Below are positions 54,426 to 62,512 of a stretch of DNA of 64,000 bases, piece by piece (the stretch's first letter is position 1; every line of letters begins with the position of its first letter). The translations under genes and the position numbers were made by a program. This DNA is from an uncultured Oscillospiraceae bacterium (GTDB lineage Bacteria; Bacillota; Clostridia; Oscillospirales; Oscillospiraceae). The notes under the pieces are model-generated. The model worked only from the letters and a program-made list of their open reading frames with translations. It ran no database searches and was not told the DNA's origin. The DNA lies in the NCBI GenBank assembly GCA_947630375.1, contig CANRHH010000001.1, positions 84,052-148,051 of the forward strand. The letters are read 5' to 3'.

Positions 54426-55151
54426 TCAGATCCGCTTAGCCATCTCGTCGTGGGCAAAGAGCTCGGCGGCGTCATCCAGAGGCTCCAGCTCCGCCCGGCC
54501 GTACTTCCGCTCCAGGGCCGTCTGCAGCAGATGGTCGCAGAAGGCCGGGTTCTTGGGCAGCAGGGGCCCGTGGCTGTAGGTGCCGAAAACGTTTTTATAG
54601 TGGGCCCCCTCGGTGCCGTCCTCCCCGTTGTTGCCGTAGCCGGAGAGGACCTTGCCCAAAGGCCGCACAGAGCCGCCCAGCCGGGTCTTGCCGCTGTGGT
54701 TTTCAAAGCCCACCACTAAGCTGCCCCCGGCCTCCGGCTCACACTGGAACTTATAGTTGCCGATCATGCGCTTTTTGGAGCCCACGGTGTACAGATCCAG
54801 GGCTCCGATAAAGTCACAGCGCTGGCCGTCAAAGGTCTCGTAATAGCTGCCCAGCATCTGATAGCCGCCGCAGATGGCCAGAAAAGGCAGCCCGTCCTCC
54901 ACGGCGGCGCGGATCTCCCGGTCCTTGCCCCGGTGCAGGTCCTCCAACAGCACCTGCTGCTCAAAGTCCTGCCCGCCGCCGATGAACACCAGGTCAAAGC
55001 CGCTCAGGGCCGCCTGCCGGCCGATGGGCAGGCGCGTGACCTGCACGCCGATGCCCCGCCACTGGAGCCGCCGGCTCAGACAGATGATGTCCCCCCGGTC
55101 CCCGTACAGGTTCAGCACATCCGGGTACATATGGCAGATTTTCAGCTCCAT
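54426..55151 (-). CDS. gatD: lipid II isoglutaminyl synthase, glutaminase subunit GatD
   Basis: 241 residues, class I glutamine amidotransferase. ICHMYPDVLNLYGDRGD is the GatD N-terminus; the nucleophile is in LAICGGYQMLG, and a His sits in GTYSHGPLLP. With MurT it amidates the alpha-carboxyl of D-Glu in lipid II to D-isoglutamine, altering peptidoglycan cross-linking. 12 bp downstream of murT. Confidence 0.93.
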   Translation of the reverse strand: MELKICHMYPDVLNLYGDRGDIICLSRRLQWRGIGVQVTRLPIGRQAALSGFDLVFIGGGQDFEQQVLLEDLHRGKDREIRAAVEDGLPFLAICGGYQMLGSYYETFDGQRCDFIGALDLYTVGSKKRMIGNYKFQCEPEAGGSLVVGFENHSGKTRLGGSVRPLGKVLSGYGNNGEDGTEGAHYKNVFGTYSHGPLLPKNPAFCDHLLQTALERKYGRAELEPLDDAAELFAHDEMAKRI

Positions 55152-55163
55152 GGCTCGTTCCTC

Positions 55164-56537
55164 TCAATCCCAAAATTCCCGGCCGCCTACCCGCTGGATG
55201 ATCTCCTGGCGCAGGTCCAGCATGGCGGTATAGGTGGGCATGATGTATATGGGCTTCTCCTGCCGGGCCATCCAGTCCACCAAAGCCCCATAGTCCTGCT
55301 CCAGCTGGATGCGCTCCTGGGGCACCCCCGCGTACTTGATGCGCACGCGCATGTCCCCCGCCCGGTCCCCGGAGACCACCACCTTCTCCAGGCGGCTGCC
55401 CAGGGCGGCCAGGCCCTCAAAGTCCGCGTCCCAGATCCAGGACACGTCGGTCCCGTCGGCGCTGCGGTCGTTGAGGCAGAGGACCAGGACCAGATGCTCC
55501 CGGACCGTCTGTAAAAACTCGATCACCTGGCTGCACCCGGCGGGGTTCTTCACCAGCATCATCTTGGCCCCGGCCTTGCCCAGGCCGAAGCGCTCCATGC
55601 GCCCGAAGCCGCACTGGAAGCGGCCCAGAGCGGCAATGGCGGTGTCCGCCCCTAAGCCCATCTCCGTCACCGCGGCCAGGGCCCCGGCGGCGTTATAGAG
55701 GTTGTACAGGGCCGGCAGGTTCACATCCACCAGCCGGACCTCCCCCTTGATGCGCATCCGGGCGGTGCTGCCGTCGGGCCGCAGCTCCAGCACGTCGGTG
55801 ACGGCATAGTCCGCCGCCGGCCGCCGGTAGCCGCAGCGGGGGCAGCGAAAGCCCCCTAAGTGCCCGTAGCTGATGTAGTCATATTCGTACTCGGTCTTGC
55901 AGCGGATGCAGTGGGTGGCGTCGGAGATCTCCGGCTTGGGCCGGGAGGGCGCGGCCCCCCGGTCGATGCCGTAGAACACCGCCCGGTTGGGCAGGTCCCC
56001 AGCCAGGGAGGCGGTGAGGGAGCAGTCCGCGTTGAGGCACAGCAGCGCCTCCGGGGCCCCCTGGATGGCCTGGCGGATGTTCTCCAGGGTGTGGGTCACC
56101 TCCCCGTAGCGGTCCAGCTGGTCCCGGAACAGGTTGGTCACTAAGATCACCTGGGGCTTGAGCTGGCCGAACACCGTCCGGGCCGCCGCCTCGTCGCACT
56201 CGATGACGGCGTATTCCTTCCGCATTTTCCCGGTCAGCGTGCAGTTCATCACAAACTCCGTGGTGATGCCGCTGATCAGGTTGGCCCCGGAGCGGTTGGC
56301 GAAATAGTTCAGCCCCTTTTCCGCGAAGGCCTCCTCCACCATGCGGGCGCTGGTGGTCTTGCCGTTGGTGCCTGTGATGGCCACGGTCCGCACGTCCTTC
56401 GCCAATAGAGACAGCAGTTCCGGGCACAGCTTCAGGGCATACCGGCCGGGCATGGCCGTGCCGCCCCGGTGGACCAGCCGGGAAAACAGGCGCAGGGCCT
56501 TGCACAGGAGGATGGCCAGAATGGCATTGAAACGCAT
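55164..56537 (-). CDS. murT: lipid II isoglutaminyl synthase, Mur-ligase subunit MurT
   Basis: 457 residues from the ATG at 56537 (AGGAG 8 bases upstream). An N-terminal helix is followed by the Mur ligase P-loop AITGTNGKTTSAR, a Cys4 zinc ribbon CIRC...CPRC (about 205-228) that marks MurT, and the C-terminal DUF1727 domain. It activates lipid II D-Glu with ATP for GatD-supplied ammonia. First gene of murT-gatD-PHP. Confidence 0.94.
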   Translation of the reverse strand: MRFNAILAILLCKALRLFSRLVHRGGTAMPGRYALKLCPELLSLLAKDVRTVAITGTNGKTTSARMVEEAFAEKGLNYFANRSGANLISGITTEFVMNCTLTGKMRKEYAVIECDEAAARTVFGQLKPQVILVTNLFRDQLDRYGEVTHTLENIRQAIQGAPEALLCLNADCSLTASLAGDLPNRAVFYGIDRGAAPSRPKPEISDATHCIRCKTEYEYDYISYGHLGGFRCPRCGYRRPAADYAVTDVLELRPDGSTARMRIKGEVRLVDVNLPALYNLYNAAGALAAVTEMGLGADTAIAALGRFQCGFGRMERFGLGKAGAKMMLVKNPAGCSQVIEFLQTVREHLVLVLCLNDRSADGTDVSWIWDADFEGLAALGSRLEKVVVSGDRAGDMRVRIKYAGVPQERIQLEQDYGALVDWMARQEKPIYIMPTYTAMLDLRQEIIQRVGGREFWD

Positions 56538-56619
56538 AGCTTGTTCTCCTGAAAAACTTGATACTATCAATATATGGGGATGCTGAAGAATTATAACACG
56601 TTTCACTCTTTCAGGCAAG

Positions 56620-57139
56620 GCGAAAAAGGGGCTGTAGCAAAATGCGTTTTTGCTACAGTCCCTGCTTAATCTGCAAAAAAATATTTTTAAAGATAAACGA
56701 AAGGTTAGCTGTAAAAAAAGCTATGCCCGCTCATAGCCCTCTGCGCCATAAGATTTATGCCTTTAGGACCATGTAAAGTAGCGCGTGCTGCCATTGTTAC
56801 GATTTCTGCCCAAAGAAGCATCGGGGTTTTCCCAAGGGGTCCGGGGATGCTGCCCCGGGGCCTTTTCTTTAGGGTACCCTTTCTTTGCGGCAAGGCAAAG
56901 AAAGGGTACAATAGCACCGAGAGACCAAACTTCTCCTCCGCTGGCTCTCAAAATAGAAGTTCCGCCAACAACCCCTCCGGTGTGCCTTCGGCACACCACC
57001 TCCCCTTACACAGGGGAGGTATGAGAGTGCGGATCTTATTCACATGATCTTCCGATTCCTTCGGAAAAGGTTTTGTCTTTCTTTAACACACAAAGAGGCT
57101 ATAGCTTAACAACTCGTTTTGCTACAGCCCCTTTTTCGC
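56620..57139. mobile_element. MITE-like element with 23-bp perfect terminal inverted repeats
   Basis: GCGAAAAAGGGGCTGTAGC plus AAAA (56620-56642) is repeated in perfect inverse at 57117-57139. The 520 bp between hold no gene but several palindromes: GGTACCCTTTCTTTG/CAAAGAAAGGGTAC (about 56872-56909), GGTGTGCC/GGCACACC (about 56979-56996) and ACCTCCCC/GGGGAGGT (56998-57021). Each end is itself a hairpin of the GGGGCTGTAGC family also seen at 33507. No clear target duplication was found, so it may instead be two inverted copies of a small hairpin repeat around an intergenic spacer. Confidence 0.5.
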
Positions 57140-57146
57140 GTGAAGC

Positions 57147-57989
57147 TCACGGCTGGGTGGCGGACAGATACTCCTCCAGCATGGCCTGGCGGATCCGGTC
57201 CTTCAGCTTCTCCTGACGGCCGCCTACCGGCCGGCCGTCTATCCGGTCGGCAAAGCACACCAGCTTGCTGGAGCTGGTCACCAGGACCTCCTCCGCCGCG
57301 AACAGCTCCTCCAGCCGGAAGGGCTCCTCATGCACCGGGATCCCCAGGTCCCGGCAGGCCCGGAGCAGGTGGGCCCGGGTGATGCCCGGCAGGATCAGCT
57401 CATCCGTAGGGGCGGTGTACAGCTCGCCGCCCTGGAGGATGTGGACATTGCTGTGGGAGCACTCCGTCACCCGGCCGCCGGGCCGGTAGAGGACCGCCTC
57501 CTGGCACCCGGCCAGTTTCGCCTTCTGGGAGGCCATGATGTTGGGGATCAGATTCAGCGTCTTGATGTTGCAGTGGAAATAGCGGGTGTCCTCGGCGGTG
57601 ATGAGTTGGATGGGCTTGTCAAAGCCGCTCTGGACGGCGGGCCGGATCATGACCCAGAGGTTTCCCGGCATGGGCTCGTAATCGTGGCTGCGCATGGCGG
57701 TGCCCCGGGTCACCTGGTAGTAGACAAACAGCTCCCCGGTATCCAGCTTCCGCACCAGATCGTTCAGCAGCTCCCGGAGGGCCTCTTTGGAGAGGGGCAT
57801 CCGGATATCCAGCATGGCCGCGCTGCGAAACAGCCGGTCGATGTGCTCATCCAAGGCGAAAATGCGATAATTCCGGCAAGGGCCGGCGTCATACACCCCG
57901 TCGCCGAACCAGCACACCCGGTCGTTCATGGGGATGCTCATTTCCTCGATAGGGCCGATTTTTCCGTTATAGTATCCCAGATCCTGCAT
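57147..57989 (-). CDS. class IV aminotransferase (D-amino-acid aminotransferase-like)
   Basis: 280 residues from the ATG at 57989 (GGGAGG 7 bases upstream). Fold-type IV PLP enzyme: DRVCWFGDGVYD, the PLP Lys in NIKTLNLIPNIMASQKAK, the Glu in GGRVTECSHSNVH, and LPGITRAHLL. Sequence features lean to D-alanine aminotransferase, which makes D-Glu for peptidoglycan, matching the nearby murT-gatD; a branched-chain or aminodeoxychorismate lyase role is possible. Confidence 0.82.
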   Translation of the reverse strand: MQDLGYYNGKIGPIEEMSIPMNDRVCWFGDGVYDAGPCRNYRIFALDEHIDRLFRSAAMLDIRMPLSKEALRELLNDLVRKLDTGELFVYYQVTRGTAMRSHDYEPMPGNLWVMIRPAVQSGFDKPIQLITAEDTRYFHCNIKTLNLIPNIMASQKAKLAGCQEAVLYRPGGRVTECSHSNVHILQGGELYTAPTDELILPGITRAHLLRACRDLGIPVHEEPFRLEELFAAEEVLVTSSSKLVCFADRIDGRPVGGRQEKLKDRIRQAMLEEYLSATQP

Positions 57990-58246
57990 AAAATAGCCTC
58001 CCAACCCCGCAAAAATGGCGGACGCTTCCCTTCTCTCTCCCGGGGAGGAACCTCTTCGCCGTCTCCTCCCGTCAGAGACATGTTAACTCCGATCGTCCGG
58101 TTTTGCAAGCCCCATTCGCCGCCGGTATCAGGCGGAGGAAATCTTAATTTTTATAAATCCCGCAAAAACGAGGTTTCATCAGGCGCCTTTTTATAATACT
58201 GCATTTTGAGGATCATTTTCCGTTTTCAGAGAGAGGGGGCAAGTCC

Positions 58247-59032
58247 ATGACGCCGGAGCGTAGGCAGCGCATCGAAAAAATGTACGTGGATCACCGCCTC
58301 TTTTTGTATAAATACGCCCTCCTGATCCTGGGGAACAAAAGCGACGCGGAGGATGCGGTCCACCGGACCTTTGAGATCGTCTGCAAAAAGGAGGATCTCC
58401 CGGCGGAGCCCGCTTCCGCCGGACCGGGCGCGGTCACAAAGTTCCCGGCGCTTTCAAACAGAAAAAAGCGGCGGGCTCTCCCCAAAAGAGCGGCCGCCGT
58501 CGCCGCCGCTTTTGTCTGCGTCCTTCTCCTGGGCTCGGCCGGGATGGCCTATGCCCTGGGCGTAGACGTCTGGGGCGCGGTGGTGCGCTGGACGGAGAGC
58601 GTTTTCCGGGTGGAGGCCGGGGAGCAGGGGCCAGATGCGAATCGCTATCCGGAGCCTCTGCGGAATATGGCGGAAAAGCTGGCCGCCCACGGGATCAGGG
58701 AAGGCGTTTTGCCCACCTATCTCCCGGCGGGGTACGAACTGGCGGAAGAGACCTACTTTTCAAACGAGGCGTATTCTTCCTTCTATGCCGCCTTCTCAAA
58801 GGGCGATTCCCTTTTATCCATAAACTGTACTCAGTATTATTCTGAAAATTATTCTTCCGCCTATGAGAAGGACGCGCCGGATCCCTCTGTTTATCACAGG
58901 AACGGGACCGATTACTATGTGTTTACCAACTACGGAACGCCGGTGGTGTGCTGGTCCATAGACAATCTGGACTGCGCGATCATCGGGGCCCCGGAAGACG
59001 AAATAGAAAAGCTCATCGGATCCATACAATAG
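58247..59032 (+). CDS. fusion of ECF sigma region 2 fragment and DUF4367 membrane domain
   Basis: 261 residues. Residues 1-48 (YVDHRLFLYKYALLILGNKS ... DAEDAVHRTFEIVCKK) look like region 2 of an ECF sigma factor. They are followed directly by a Lys/Arg-rich segment, one membrane helix (about 83-103) and an outer domain ending PEDEIEKLIGSI, as in DUF4367 proteins that accompany ECF sigma factors as anti-sigma-like partners. Sigma region 4 is missing. This looks like an in-frame deletion that joined a sigma gene to its downstream partner. GAGGGGG is 7 bases before the ATG. Confidence 0.7.
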   Translation: MTPERRQRIEKMYVDHRLFLYKYALLILGNKSDAEDAVHRTFEIVCKKEDLPAEPASAGPGAVTKFPALSNRKKRRALPKRAAAVAAAFVCVLLLGSAGMAYALGVDVWGAVVRWTESVFRVEAGEQGPDANRYPEPLRNMAEKLAAHGIREGVLPTYLPAGYELAEETYFSNEAYSSFYAAFSKGDSLLSINCTQYYSENYSSAYEKDAPDPSVYHRNGTDYYVFTNYGTPVVCWSIDNLDCAIIGAPEDEIEKLIGSIQ

Positions 59033-59037
59033 GTGTT

Positions 59038-59082
59038 TCAAGGGGCGGAAAATTTTTGCAGGCAAAAATTTTCCGCCCCTTG
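59038..59082. terminator. long perfect palindrome after the fusion gene
   Basis: AAGGGGCGGAAAATTTTTGC / rev-complement arms around AGGC. No T run follows, so it may be a hairpin barrier or weak terminator. Confidence 0.5.
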
Positions 59083-59147
59083 TCCAATTCCCCCGGGCCG
59101 ATGGAATAAATAGTTGACGATTCCGATCGAACCGGGAGGAAAAAAGT

Positions 59148-60878
59148 ATGAAAAAAATCTTTGTTCTGTTTTTCACTGTCTGCCTGTTCGCGCTCCTGAC
59201 CGCAGGCTGCGGCCGGCGGTCTGAAGCGCCGGAAGGCGGGGAGCCCGCCCAAACCGCTTCGGAGGCGGGATACGGATATTATTATCAGCCATCGCCTCTC
59301 CCCGGGGAGATGGCCCTGGCCGTCTCCCAGTTTGCGGCCGGGTCCGACCTCTATCTCTGCGGGATGGACCGGCAGGATGCGCCCCTGGTCTATCGGTATA
59401 ACGGGGAAACCGCGGCTGTCTATGCTCTGCCCGGCGAAATAAAATATGTGCAGGCCTGCTGCCTGACGGGAAACGGGCTTGCCGTCCTGGGCGGGGACCG
59501 GCCGGCCTTTTGGTACAACGCGAAAAAATATCCGTGCGAGAATCGGCAGTCTTACTATGACACCTATCTCCTCACCTATGACCGGGACGGACAGCTGGCT
59601 GCTCAAACGCTTTTGCCGGAGGCCCTGTGTACCGGCGCCTGCTTCTACTCGCTTCGGTATTTGGACGGTTTTTATTATCTGCTGAACGAGACCTCCCTCT
59701 CCCAGCTTGTTTGGGGAGAAGTCTGCGAGAAAACGGAACTCACCTTGTGGATAAAGCAGGAGAGCGATTATGTATTGGATATGGTCACCGGCTTCAACCA
59801 GACGAGCCGGCAGTACAGGGTCCGCATGGAAACGGCAGCGGACCAGAGCGCCGATCAGCTCCGGGCCCAGATCATCTCCGGCGGCGGGCCCGATCTGTAT
59901 TTTACGGGCGCCGGCAACGCCGCCCTGGACTTCAGCGGCGACGCGGCCTTTGAAGACCTGCTCCCCTATCTGGACCGGAGCGAGAGCTTTGGCCGGGACA
60001 GCTTTGTGCCCTCCGTTTTAGAGGTCATGCTCAGCGGCGGGAAGCTGTACTCCGTCCCCGTCTCCATGGAGGTCTATACGGTCCTGTGCCGCGATACCGG
60101 TCTGGCCTCTCCGGATCTGCGCCTGTCCGAGCTCTCCGCCCTGCCGGAGGTGCAAAGCGGCGCCTGTCATGTCTTCACCCGGGAGTATACCCGGGACTCC
60201 GTGTGGGAATGGCTCAGCAACATGTACCTGGCCGGGCATATCGACGAGGCGGCCGGCACCTGCGCCTTTGATACGGAAGCCTATCAGGAACTGCTCACCG
60301 TCTGCAAAGAGGCTTCGGCCGCTGACCCGTCCTCTGACGAGATCCCCTGCCTGCTCTCGCCGGAACACATCGCCGGTACTCTAAGGCTCATGTACTTTCA
60401 AGAGGCTTACGGGGACAAATTCGCTTTTCTGCAGGGCTATGGGACCGCCTTAAAAATTTGGGACGCCTTTGCCGTTTCCAATACCGGCCGGCATAAAGAC
60501 GGGGCCTGGCAGTTTATCGAGTACGCCCTCTCCGCCTCAGCACAGCTGGGAGAGCGGCAATTTCTGCTGCCAACGACGAAGAAAGGACTCGGCCAATTGC
60601 TGGACAGCGCCGCTGCGGAGGGCGTCTGGGATTATGAAAAGAACGCCTATGCGCAAATGAGCCCCCATACAAGGGAACAGTTTGAATGCCTCTTAGAGCA
60701 GGACGCCGTGGTGATGGGGAAATATGACCGGCTGGCCCAGATCATGCGGGAAGAGGGTGAAGGATTTCATACATATCCTGCCGGTTTTTGCTATACTCGC
60801 CCTTCCCCAGGGTACACAGGCATGCAGAAAGCTTTGGCCAGTATTCACTGCGGTGCAAATCGGAATGCATATAGCTAA
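59148..60878 (+). CDS. extracellular solute-binding lipoprotein, family 1-like, with odd C-terminus
   Basis: 576 residues. Lipobox LTAGC (Cys21). Residues 30-185 form an extra N-terminal display-like domain; residues 190-560 resemble a family 1 solute-binding protein (LTLWIKQESDYVLDMVTGFNQTS, then GGGPDLYF). No permease genes are near, so it may be a sensor or orphan binding protein. The last about 40 residues (from FHTYPAGFC) lack the usual helix and QxRxxLYL-type end; a nested palindrome begins just after, so the 3' end may have been replaced by insertion or deletion. Confidence 0.75.
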   Translation: MKKIFVLFFTVCLFALLTAGCGRRSEAPEGGEPAQTASEAGYGYYYQPSPLPGEMALAVSQFAAGSDLYLCGMDRQDAPLVYRYNGETAAVYALPGEIKYVQACCLTGNGLAVLGGDRPAFWYNAKKYPCENRQSYYDTYLLTYDRDGQLAAQTLLPEALCTGACFYSLRYLDGFYYLLNETSLSQLVWGEVCEKTELTLWIKQESDYVLDMVTGFNQTSRQYRVRMETAADQSADQLRAQIISGGGPDLYFTGAGNAALDFSGDAAFEDLLPYLDRSESFGRDSFVPSVLEVMLSGGKLYSVPVSMEVYTVLCRDTGLASPDLRLSELSALPEVQSGACHVFTREYTRDSVWEWLSNMYLAGHIDEAAGTCAFDTEAYQELLTVCKEASAADPSSDEIPCLLSPEHIAGTLRLMYFQEAYGDKFAFLQGYGTALKIWDAFAVSNTGRHKDGAWQFIEYALSASAQLGERQFLLPTTKKGLGQLLDSAAAEGVWDYEKNAYAQMSPHTREQFECLLEQDAVVMGKYDRLAQIMREEGEGFHTYPAGFCYTRPSPGYTGMQKALASIHCGANRNAYS

Positions 60879-60913
60879 TAATTTGTCGTTTATCTTCGCA
60901 TGGGGAATATACT

Positions 60914-61013
60914 GGCGCAAATCTAAGCCGCATACGGATAAAGCAACGCCCTGGATGGAAAACATCTAAGGCGTTGCTTTATGTGAGTATGCCTGTAACG
61001 CAGGATTTGCGCC
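60914..61013. repeat. nested imperfect palindrome
   Basis: Three nested inverted pairs: GGCGCAAATC (60914) with GATTTGCGCC (61004), GCATAC (60930) with GTATGC (60987), and ATAAAGCAACGCC (60938) with GGCGTTGCTTTAT (60970). Together they form a 100-nt bulged stem-loop between the binding-protein and DUF4230 genes. The interval 60879-61070 holds no gene. Confidence 0.65.
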
Positions 61014-61070
61014 GCTGTAAACAACGAAAAGAACCAAGAAAAATTGCCTGCGACGAATGAAGCCGGCTTA

Positions 61071-61706
61071 CTATCCTGCCGTTTGGGTATCTTCTTCTGC
61101 GTCTAAATTATGGAGGACTTCGGCATCATCGAGATATACCCATTTTATCTCATATGTTTTTCCCACACAGTTGCCGATATTGTTTACATAATCCTCAAGC
61201 AATTTCTGGGCGCGCTGCTGGGCGCTTGCAAGAAGGACCGTATCGCTGCTGGCCTCCTCCTGCATTTTGGCCTGTGCTTCCTTAAAGGCCGCTGTCTGAT
61301 GCTCAGCCTCCACCGCTGCGGAATCTTTTGCAATAATAAACGAGTCTTCGGTAAGGGTCGTCTCATCTACCTTGCAGCTCAGCACCTTTGCCGGGGGGAT
61401 CGTGATTGTTACCTTTTCACCCTCGACCTCTATGTTGACCAGGGATGTGTCGATACCGATCGTAACAATGCCTGCATATTCGACCCAGAATTTCCTGTCC
61501 TTTTTCCACAGCAGAAAACCGGACGCATCCTCCTCCATATATTTTGCCACATTGTGGTAATAGCAGTCCATGGTCGCAAGTTCGCAAATAGATTTCATTT
61601 GCGATGCCTGCGGAGTCATTTCCTGCACAGGATCGTTCTTCATTGAGCATGCGGCAAAAGAGAGGCCACTTGCCAGGATCAGGAACATACACAAAATCTT
61701 TTTCAT
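61071..61706 (-). CDS. DUF4230 family lipoprotein
   Basis: 211 residues with lipobox SFAAC (Cys20). The body follows the DUF4230 plan: QMKSICELATMDCYYHNVAKY, GIDTSLVNIEVEGEKVTITIPPAKVL, and a long C-terminal helix with AQQRAQKLLEDYVNN. The family is uncharacterised, membrane-attached, and outside. It lies 13 bp downstream of a second DUF4230 gene; both are lower in GC than the rest. Confidence 0.82.
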   Translation of the reverse strand: MKKILCMFLILASGLSFAACSMKNDPVQEMTPQASQMKSICELATMDCYYHNVAKYMEEDASGFLLWKKDRKFWVEYAGIVTIGIDTSLVNIEVEGEKVTITIPPAKVLSCKVDETTLTEDSFIIAKDSAAVEAEHQTAAFKEAQAKMQEEASSDTVLLASAQQRAQKLLEDYVNNIGNCVGKTYEIKWVYLDDAEVLHNLDAEEDTQTAG

Positions 61707-61719
61707 GTTCAGCGCCCCC

Positions 61720-62319
61720 TCAATCGATGATCAATTCATATTCGGCATCTAACTGCTCGACAAAGGGACTTATTAGAGCCTCAATGATGTTATGGGCGTT
61801 TTGTTCCGCAAGTTCGTAGATGGCATTTTCATTATTGCTCTCATTTGTCACATCTTCTATGCATTTCTTATAGGCTTCTTGCGAAACGGTGGCAGTGTTC
61901 GCTTTATCATCGAAAAATATGTAATCCAAAGACGCAATATCGACATTCACATCCGTAATTTTGATCTCCGGCACACTTACTGTGATGACCTTATTCTCGT
62001 TATCGACTGTAATGTCAACTTTTTCAAAGTCTACTCCTGCTTTGACCTTTGCATCGTAGGAGACGTAATAATCGATTTTTTCCGGGTCTTTCTCATTGGC
62101 GACTTTCGCAATTCCGTTATATACCGCTTCAAAAGTTGATAAATCGCTTACATTAATTATTTTTTCCAATGTGGATTGGCTGATGATTTCCGGCTCGGGT
62201 TTATTTGAGCCCATGAAAAAGAACGCTCCGGCGGCAATAATGACCGCCAAAACGATCGCCCCTATGATTAGGAACGTAACTTTCTTTTTGCTGATTTTTT
62301 GACTCTGCTCTGCCTCCAT
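61720..62319 (-). CDS. DUF4230 family membrane protein
   Basis: 199 residues with a short cytoplasmic N-terminus, one membrane helix (about 14-37) and an outer DUF4230 domain (VDITVDNENKVITVSVPEIKI; C-terminal AEQNAHNIIEALISPF). It is a divergent paralogue of the next gene and would form a pair with it. AGGAGGGG is 7 bases before the ATG. Function unknown. Confidence 0.8.
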   Translation of the reverse strand: MEAEQSQKISKKKVTFLIIGAIVLAVIIAAGAFFFMGSNKPEPEIISQSTLEKIINVSDLSTFEAVYNGIAKVANEKDPEKIDYYVSYDAKVKAGVDFEKVDITVDNENKVITVSVPEIKITDVNVDIASLDYIFFDDKANTATVSQEAYKKCIEDVTNESNNENAIYELAEQNAHNIIEALISPFVEQLDAEYELIID

Positions 62320-62439
62320 TGAAAACCCCTCCTGTATAACGAATAAAAGGCGTTTTCATATTAGCATAATTCCGACAAAAAATCCATATATTTTCCAAAA
62401 CCTCTTTGGGAATGTCTGGGTTTTTTTGCGCAAATGAAG

Positions 62440-62469
62440 CAAAAAATGCGGGAGGCATAATGCCTCCCG
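62440..62469 (-). terminator. intrinsic terminator
   Basis: On the minus strand CGGGAGGCA-TTA-TGCCTCCCG followed by CATTTTTT, after the 62513 gene. Confidence 0.8.
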
Positions 62470-62512
62470 TTCGGTTGGATTTCTTGCTGATCAGTATGCT
62501 TTATGGCTGTAT

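Noticed and set aside
60724-60969. 81-aa plus-strand and 90-aa minus-strand frames at the end of the binding-protein gene
   Set aside because: Both cross the palindrome, lack a convincing ribosome site and match no family I recognise.
60914-61013. Integron attC site
   Set aside because: It is a bulged palindrome but lacks the R-box pattern (RYYYAAC ... GTTRRRY) and no integron integrase or cassette array is present.
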